DNA from: Glandiceps talaboti
Taxonomy: Eukaryota; Hemichordata; Enteropneusta; Spengelidae
NCBI RefSeq assembly: GCF_964340395.1
Contig: NC_135563.1
Coordinates: 9,614,075-9,676,074, forward strand
Direction of reading: 5' to 3'
Length of the DNA: 62,000 nucleotides
Shown here piece by piece: positions 58,301 through 62,000 of this stretch. The notes beneath the pieces are model-generated. The model ran no database searches. It saw only the letters and a program-made list of their open reading frames with translations, and was not told the origin of the DNA. The position numbers and the translations under genes are program-made. Within the stretch, counting starts at the first letter, position 1. Each line of letters opens with the position of its first letter.

Positions 58301-58550
58301 CCTCGATACCTGCATAAAAAGAAAGAGAACGTAAATGAAGCGAAGGCATAATCTAACGCGAGTTGCACGGTAATTTTACGGCAACGGTAATGACACGGAA
58401 GTAGCGAGTGATAACAACTCGTGTAGTTTGTCACAGTCGTCGGACTCCGGCCACTTACCCCGGTAATTGTGTTCCATTTTTCAGTGTACAGAAATCTCGC
58501 CGCCTCTTGATATTCCACGCTGTGGAGTTGGGGAGATCTGTGTTCATCAT
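45385..58550 (-). CDS. FAM166/CIMIP2-type (UPF0605) ciliary microtubule inner protein, seven exons, 337 residues
   Basis: Exons 5' to 3': 58550-58459, 58309-58234, 56879-56705, 48016-47786, 46786-46603, 46105-45984, 45518-45385. All junctions agree in phase (2,0,1,1,2,1). Family hallmark PGYxGYxP-x-FxFGxTY occurs repeatedly: LPGYRGYIEQYKYHVGDTYG, VPGYTGYIPRMPFKFGNTY, MPGYRGFIPR and VPKYTGYLPQMRFRFGNTYA. Proteins of this family line the lumen of axonemal doublet microtubules in motile cilia and sperm flagella; that role is inferred from family. No signal peptide or membrane segment. The start MMNTDLPNST is used because it alone brings the first motif into frame (LPG|YRGY). Length and three-to-four motif copies suit an invertebrate member; which vertebrate paralogue it matches is undecided. 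Confidence 0.85.
46310..46340. repeat. (GACA)n microsatellite
   Basis: CAGA-type tetranucleotide run in the intron between exons 5 and 6 of the CIMIP2-like gene. Confidence 0.9.
46800..47504. other. CIMIP2-like gene intron 4, part
   Basis: No exon or repeat recognised. Confidence 0.5.
47505..47767. repeat. Minisatellite, about 37-bp unit, next to a splice donor
   Basis: Seven units of CTAGTTTGGTAGTACCTGAC plus AATTCTCTATAGTYWCT. The array ends within 20 bp of the donor of exon 4 of the CIMIP2-like gene at 47785. Confidence 0.9.
48017..49942. other. CIMIP2-like gene intron 3, part
   Basis: AT-rich; (TAAA)n at about 48532-48553. No exon. Confidence 0.5.
49943..50036. mobile_element. Short hairpin element, copy 2 (ends CCCAGAGACTTA)
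   Basis: cccagagacttag at 49943 and ttaagtctctggg ending 50035 are inverted with one mismatch. Size about 94 bp. Confidence 0.65.
50915..50928. promoter_or_regulatory. X-box-like palindrome GTTGCTATGGCAAC
   Basis: Close fit to the RFX consensus inverted repeat with two-base spacer, inside an intron of a ciliary gene. It may be an enhancer or part of a repeat. Confidence 0.4.
51723..51736. promoter_or_regulatory. X-box-like palindrome GTTGTCATAGCAAC
   Basis: Second intronic match, about 800 bp from the first. Flanks of the two sites show no other similarity, so they are not copies of one repeat. Confidence 0.4.
52087..52936. repeat. 43-bp minisatellite, about 18 direct units plus one inverted unit
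   Basis: Direct units (tgttagtaagatttttgttg then agccagatgataaaatgtagcaa) run from about 52146 to 52936. The stretch 52087-52122 is the reverse complement of a unit (aaaatcttactagcattgct...). Direct units differ mainly at GATGATAAAA versus GATAATAAAA. Confidence 0.93.
52937..54022. other. CIMIP2-like gene intron 3, part
   Basis: Contains the hairpin copy at 53436-53524 and AT-rich sequence. No exon. Confidence 0.5.
53436..53524. mobile_element. Short hairpin element, copy 3 (ends GCCCAGGGGCTTG)
   Basis: gcccaggggcttg at 53436-53448 and ccaagtcactgggc at 53511-53524 are inverted with few mismatches. The centre shares ctgacttgacatattggctt-like sequence with copy 1. Confidence 0.6.
54023..54092. 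repeat. (CAGT)n/(TTAG)n microsatellite
   Basis: Tetranucleotide run of CAGT units interrupted by GTTA units. Confidence 0.9.
54093..55874. other. CIMIP2-like gene intron 3, part
   Basis: C-run at about 55276-55290 and A-rich stretches. GTTACCATGGAAAC at 55076-55089 is a weaker X-box-like site. No exon. Confidence 0.5.
55875..56055. repeat. Dispersed repeat with an internal 62-bp tandem duplication
   Basis: ccagactggtacattgtgtt ... ggcattttagtcactactta occurs twice in a row here, and once at 36915-36985 in the LRR gene. Confidence 0.7.
56882..58233. other. CIMIP2-like gene intron 2
   Basis: C-run of about 16 at 57257-57272. Minus open frames at 57389-57810 show no domain. No exon required by the phase chain. 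Confidence 0.5.
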
Positions 58551-58697
58551 CTTGAGTAGACTTCAAGCTTACAAATCCACAGAGAAAGTAAAAAAGACAC
58601 GGTGAATAAATCACCAATGGATCATGTGTTAACAATTGTTTTCGTAGCACTTGCCAACGCGAGCTCAGCTTACTTGTGCTGTGGTTGTCAGGGTCAC

Positions 58698-58709
58698 GTT
58701 GTTAGCAAC
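58698..58709 (-). promoter_or_regulatory. X-box-like site upstream of CIMIP2-like gene
   Basis: GTTGTTAGCAAC lies 148 bp before the ATG at 58550, in the place expected for RFX control of a ciliary gene. It is an inverted repeat with no spacer, a weaker fit than the intronic sites. Confidence 0.45.
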
Positions 58710-60540
58710 CCGATAATGAATTATTCATAAGTCTATCTGAGCAATTAGAAGACAGACTGCTATGATACGTACGATTATTGCATAGGTTGATTAGGTTTAC
58801 ATATCGCTTAGCCAAACATTGAAATAAGACATTATAATATTATATTATATATTTTGTATTGCTGATAAATTTCACTGCTGTATATTTTAGCATGACATTT
58901 GCATTGCCCTAACATTGTTACATGTAATCATATCGATCGTATATGATGTGAACTAAATGAACCCATGGCATCACTCAGTGAGCAGTAGAAGTGCGATATA
59001 TGTCAACGATGCTGTTCGTGTAAAAAAAAAACTGTTTTTCAGTGAGGGAGAAATATTTCAATTTTCACAGGCAAACGGTGTTCACTTTTAACGAGGGATA
59101 CAGTTGTTGCTCAGTGTTATTAGTAGAGTCGAAGGGTACTAGTAATTACACCATAATTTCGACACTGGGGGTGGTGTACTCAATTCACTGTGACTGATCA
59201 AGGACTCAGAGAGATAACTGGCGTATTTCACCCACATATATTTACACTATCGAGTCTGAAATATGTGAAAAGCATAGTTGTCCACAACAGTGCAAGGTGA
59301 GGTTAAAACAGCGTAACCGTTTAATGGTCACTTATATTGTATAAGAAGTCATACATTAGCCGTCGAGTAAATCGACAACACTGTCACGGTGACAGGTAAC
59401 CTCTGTTCTGCAGAGTAAACTGAGATGGGTGGGCACTATGTGATCAATACACGTACAGCAAGCACTTACCGCGAAATTCAAACAACCCACTTCACATACC
59501 TAGATGTGTAACTAGGCCTAACTACTGTACGATGGAGTAAAGATTGGAACAGAACAGTGTATATACATTAGTTGCTTGCGACAGTGTTACATTTATGAAG
59601 TACCCACCCACCCACCCACCTCACCACCACACCCCATCCCAACCCAACCCCACAGACACACACGTATAGCGAAAATAGTTATGTGTTTTTCAGATTCTTG
59701 GGATAAATTATTTTGTTGACAGTGAGTACATATTAAAGTGTTTTCTTCGTCTTTTTACAATGTAAATCGCATTTCTAAATGACGTCCACTTTCAATTTTA
59801 ACTTTATGGCCATTTTTCATAAATTAGTACCTATATCCACTGCCTGTATGTGTATTTTATTTATGGAGCTAGGTAGCTGCAATATAGCGTTTGTTTGATT
59901 TTAAGTTGCCGTTTTTCTTCTTTTAAAAAAAAACAAAAACAAAAAACTTTTAAACAACAGAACGAAAAAAGATTTTAAAAAACCCATAAAAACAACAACT
60001 CAAAATCAATCAAACGCCACAATTATTGCAGCTATTATGGAGATAATTCGCCGAACAGTACTAGTCTTCTACAGTTTGAATTACGTGTTTAAAATTCTGC
60101 AACTGGCCTGGGTGATTATTAAGATGATGGTATCCCAGAACATGCACGATATATTCATGTATAGGTCCAAGTATAGAACGTACAGAAGTCTGAGAGCCTA
60201 AGAAACAGCGCCCTCTAATGTCACAAAATTACTGATAGGCCACCATCGAAAAAGAAAGTCTTGCCTAAAGTGAGTTTTTGAAGAAGGAGAGATTTGAAAT
60301 AGTTTTGAAATTTCTCGACCCTGCCATTTCCTTATCCTTGGTCAGATCATAGACCCTCTACCAGTGGAGGGTCTATGGTCAGATCTAGATTTGTATAATC
60401 AATCAATGTAATTAGTAGTGTTGATTTAGTAAATATGTTCTACTTCCTGAGTATATAGTATCTATAGCGACATATATTGTGTATTAATTAAGGGTTGGTG
60501 ACTAACGACATCCAAAAACCAACTTCAAAACTTTTTTTTT
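58710..60540. other. Intergenic, no gene seen
   Basis: C-rich CCCA repeats at about 59603-59650, A-rich stretch at about 59920-60000, and gaccctctaccagtggagggtc hairpin at about 60351-60372. No coding signal. Confidence 0.5.
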
Positions 60541-60548
60541 AATGTTGA

Positions 60549-60794
60549 TACATACATACATACATACATACATACACACACACACATACATACATACATA
60601 CATACATACATACATACATACATACATACATACATACATACATACATACATACATACATACATACATACATACATACATACATACATACATACATACATA
60701 CATACATACATACATACATACATACATACATACATACATACATACATACATACATACATACATGAATGAATGAATGAATGAATGAATGAATGAA

Positions 60795-60881
<87 letters not shown>

Positions 60882-60885
60882 ATAC
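60549..60885. repeat. (ATAC)n, (AATG)n and (AATA)n microsatellite
   Basis: About 210 bp of CATA, then 30 bp of GAATGAAT, then 90 bp of AATA. Frames across it are artefacts. Confidence 0.97.
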
Positions 60886-62000
60886 GACTATCTCAAATGG
60901 TCTCAAACTGAAGTAGATGACAAAAGCAAAAAATAGGGTTTGTTTAAATATAATTATTTTAAATGTGCTTTGTCTATATATCATTTGAACAATATGATGT
61001 ATCATCATTCGCCCGGGATGCATACGTCTGCTGTGTAGATCGCCTCTGACGTTGGATCTATCATGCATCTATGTGATATCATCAATAGACTACCATTGTG
61101 GTGTGATAGATGGATGCCGGTGTGATGCGAGTTTTAGATAGTGCGCCCCCTGTGGCCACAATGCATTAACAGTCATTCATGTTGTTGATCACAGCTGGCA
61201 GTGTGAGGTTGAGTGAGTCGAGTGCCAACGACTGCTTGAGATCACACGGGATAGTGGTGGACTTGATGTAACCATCTGGAATGTGGAGCATTTTACACAC
61301 TAAATGGTACAATTGAATGCAACAATCTATAGGGTATTAACACAATGATGTAAACGGTAAGTATGCTAGGATTTCCGATGCCGATTTGTAGCCAATATGG
61401 TTCCACAGAGTCAGGCAGAAATCGAGTGCAATGCCTAGCCTACACACTTCCATCATTTATCCTGATTCGTTTCGGTTCATTCATGGTGCATGATCAGATG
61501 TGGACTATGGATTTAGCCAAGGGCAAAGTACTACTATGAACAACATTTACTCGTACCTACATACAAGATTGAAAAATTGAACACGAGTAATTCACAACGG
61601 CCGATCGTATAGGGCCGTTCCAAGATCTCTTTGCCGATGAACACGGACGAGTACAATGAAAAGTGCTTGGGGTCGACAAGTGAACAGTCCACCCAACATT
61701 TCATTGAACTGCACTGACCCGAAAGTAATAGATCTGCACGGAACGTGTGTGTAGCAGCTTTATAATCTATATAACCAGTATTTATTTTGGCACACTCCGA
61801 AGGAGAGTCGATTGCTATACTTACAAGTCGTAAATACCATAGAATGTGATTTCAGTCATACTGAAGTAGTAGAACTACTCATACTGCATTGCCAACAGTA
61901 GAGTACACAGAGAGACTATCCGTGGCTTTGAATTCTGTGGATATCCTCTCGACTAAACTAATCAGCCCTGTATACGTACACATATATTCTAAATAGTTGC
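60886..62000. other. No gene seen to window end
   Basis: Unique sequence with a GCGCCCCCTGTGGCCAC motif at 61143-61159 and short open frames only. Confidence 0.45.

Overview
This is animal (eukaryotic) DNA. Introns have GT..AG borders, coding exons are short and spread over kilobases, microsatellites are abundant, and non-LTR retrotransposon debris is common. The gene content fits a bilaterian, most likely an aquatic invertebrate: extracellular mosaic exons (EGF, FN3, kringle, PAN, C-type lectin), a rhodopsin-class GPCR, an LRR protein and a ciliary microtubule inner protein. I cannot name the species. There are no bacterial operons, CRISPR arrays or recognisable tRNA/rRNA genes.

Layout. (1) About 0.2-14.8 kb, minus strand: an exon-shuffled secreted or surface protein. 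I could place a signal-peptide exon, EGF, FN3, FN3, kringle, PAN-like, several unrecognised exons and a C-type lectin exon that runs towards the left edge. Nearly every junction is phase 1. Its introns hold two dead LINEs, foldback/hairpin elements and tandem repeats. (2) About 14.8-21.2 kb: gene-poor, with very long (CT)n, (ATGT)n and mixed trinucleotide arrays and a foldback element. (3) 21.3-22.5 kb, minus: a single-exon class A GPCR. (4) About 24.1-29.9 kb, plus: a tandem segmental duplication carrying two intact two-exon genes for a 292-residue coiled-coil protein I do not recognise. Each has an RFX-type X-box exactly 127 bp before its ATG. (5) 31.6-39.2 kb, plus: a nine-exon, 543-residue LRR protein of the cysteine-containing AMN1/FBXL type. 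(6) About 41.5-42.7 kb: a giant ATGT satellite. (7) 45.4-58.6 kb, minus: a seven-exon, 337-residue FAM166/CIMIP2-type (UPF0605) axonemal protein, again with an X-box-like site just upstream. (8) 58.7-62 kb: no gene seen, one long ATAC/AATA microsatellite.

The most interesting points are the uncharacterised duplicated coiled-coil pair, which is probably ciliary from its conserved X-box, and the mosaic protein with a possible intronic-polyadenylation isoform. Others are several apparently undescribed short foldback families with copies in different introns, and a tandem repeat that reiterates a splice donor. All exon borders were read by eye from splice consensus and phase. None was checked against transcripts or databases.
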